Shown one piece after another: positions 24,773 through 25,139 of a stretch of DNA of 25,139 nt (positions within the stretch are counted from its first letter, which is position 1; the number at the start of each line of letters is the position of its first letter). Position numbers and translations under genes: made by a program. The DNA is taken from positions 1 to 25,139 of the forward strand of contig JBELHW010000020.1 of NCBI GenBank assembly GCA_042091225.1, given 5' to 3'. The stretch comes from JABAYQ01 sp042091225. Lineage in GTDB: Bacteria; Bacteroidota; Bacteroidia; Flavobacteriales; UBA7312. A model generated the notes under the pieces. That model did no database searches, had not been told where the DNA came from, and worked only from the letters and a program-made list of their open reading frames with translations.

Positions 24773-25139
24773 ATGTCCAACATTCCTTTAGCTGAAAGAA
24801 TTAGACCAAAAAATTTAGACGATTTTATTGGACAAGAACATCTTATAGGTAAAAAAGGAATTCTTATTAACTCCATTAAAAACAAAGTTATTCCCTCAAT
24901 TATACTTTGGGGGCCTCCAGGAGTTGGGAAAACTACATTAGCTAATATTATTTCTAAAAGTTTAGACAGACCCTTTTACACATTAAGTGCGATAAATTCT
25001 GGTGTAAAAGACGTTAGAGAAGTAATAGAAAAAGCAGGCTCTTTAGGCTTATTTGGCACAGCTGTTCCAATTCTTTTTATTGACGAAATTCATAGATTTA
25101 GTAAATCGCAACAAGATTCATTACTCAATGCTGTAGAAA
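24773..25139 (+). CDS. rarA: Replication-associated recombination protein A, N-terminal part
   Basis: RarA (MgsA) is an AAA+ ATPase related to clamp-loader subunits and RuvB that acts at stalled replication forks. The first 122 codons are present; the frame runs off the right edge. It starts four bases after the preceding stop with MSNIPLAERIRPKNLDDFIG, the standard family opening, followed by GQEHLIG. Walker A is LWGPPGVGKTT and Walker B is ILFIDEIHRFSKSQQDSLL, with LSAINSGVKDVREVI between them, also typical. Closeness to the exported propeller genes probably reflects a shared transcript only, not function. Confidence 0.94.
   Translation, partial: MSNIPLAERIRPKNLDDFIGQEHLIGKKGILINSIKNKVIPSIILWGPPGVGKTTLANIISKSLDRPFYTLSAINSGVKDVREVIEKAGSLGLFGTAVPILFIDEIHRFSKSQQDSLLNAVE

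Noticed and set aside
1..25139. Search for tRNA, rRNA, CRISPR, insertion sequences and phage or defence genes
   Set aside because: No cloverleaf-like segments, spaced direct repeats, transposase motifs or terminal inverted repeats were recognised by eye.

Overview
This AT-rich window (by eye about one third G+C) looks like a chromosomal segment of a member of the Bacteroidota, most likely a marine or free-living Flavobacteriales. Three things point there: a Na+-translocating NADH:quinone reductase operon; type IX secretion (T9SS) proteins, namely a Plug-type DUF5103 protein, a PorE-like OmpA protein and three secreted proteins with type A C-terminal sorting domains; and promoter-like sequences of the Bacteroidota type (TAnnTTTG, sometimes with TTG near -33). 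Shine-Dalgarno sequences are mostly absent. I see no tRNA, rRNA, CRISPR array, insertion sequence or phage gene, and no gene-free stretch above 300 bases.

Layout. Bases 1-5078 (minus) hold nqrABCDEF, with nqrF cut by the window edge. The 140-base divergent gap 5079-5218 separates it from a plus-strand run: Plug-like lipoprotein (5219-6616), pruA (6664-8289) with its own promoter and a strong terminator, then a tightly overlapping operon of a DivIC/FtsB-like protein, a fused methylmalonyl-CoA mutase, meaB and an EamA transporter (8339-13473). A minus-strand block follows: TPR protein, PorE-like OmpA protein and TlpA-like thioredoxin (17102 to 13421), and upstream of it an SGNH hydrolase overlapping a small CDGSH protein (18626 to 17180). 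On the plus strand, a CsgG-like lipoprotein overlaps an LPP20 lipoprotein (18727-21466) and converges on a smaller LPP20-like lipoprotein (21516-22085, minus). The window ends with two T9SS-exported beta-propeller proteins (22166-24768) and the start of rarA.

How the genes fit together. Nqr builds a sodium gradient from NADH oxidation. PruA turns proline-derived glutamate semialdehyde into glutamate. Methylmalonyl-CoA mutase with MeaB links propionyl-CoA (odd-chain or branched amino-acid carbon) and succinyl-CoA. The Plug and PorE-like proteins are probable parts of, or relatives of, the T9SS that would export the SGNH hydrolase and the two propeller proteins.

The least conventional features are: the 1013-residue mutase, which joins a degenerate small-subunit-like half to a complete large subunit; a short cysteine module with identical spacing in the two neighbouring exported propeller proteins; the CsgG/LPP20/LPP20-like lipoprotein group; a 53-base antisense coding overlap built on a GAA repeat; and two start codons sitting directly behind a promoter-like box, suggesting leaderless mRNAs. 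I do not see a clear-cut wholly new defence or mobile system.
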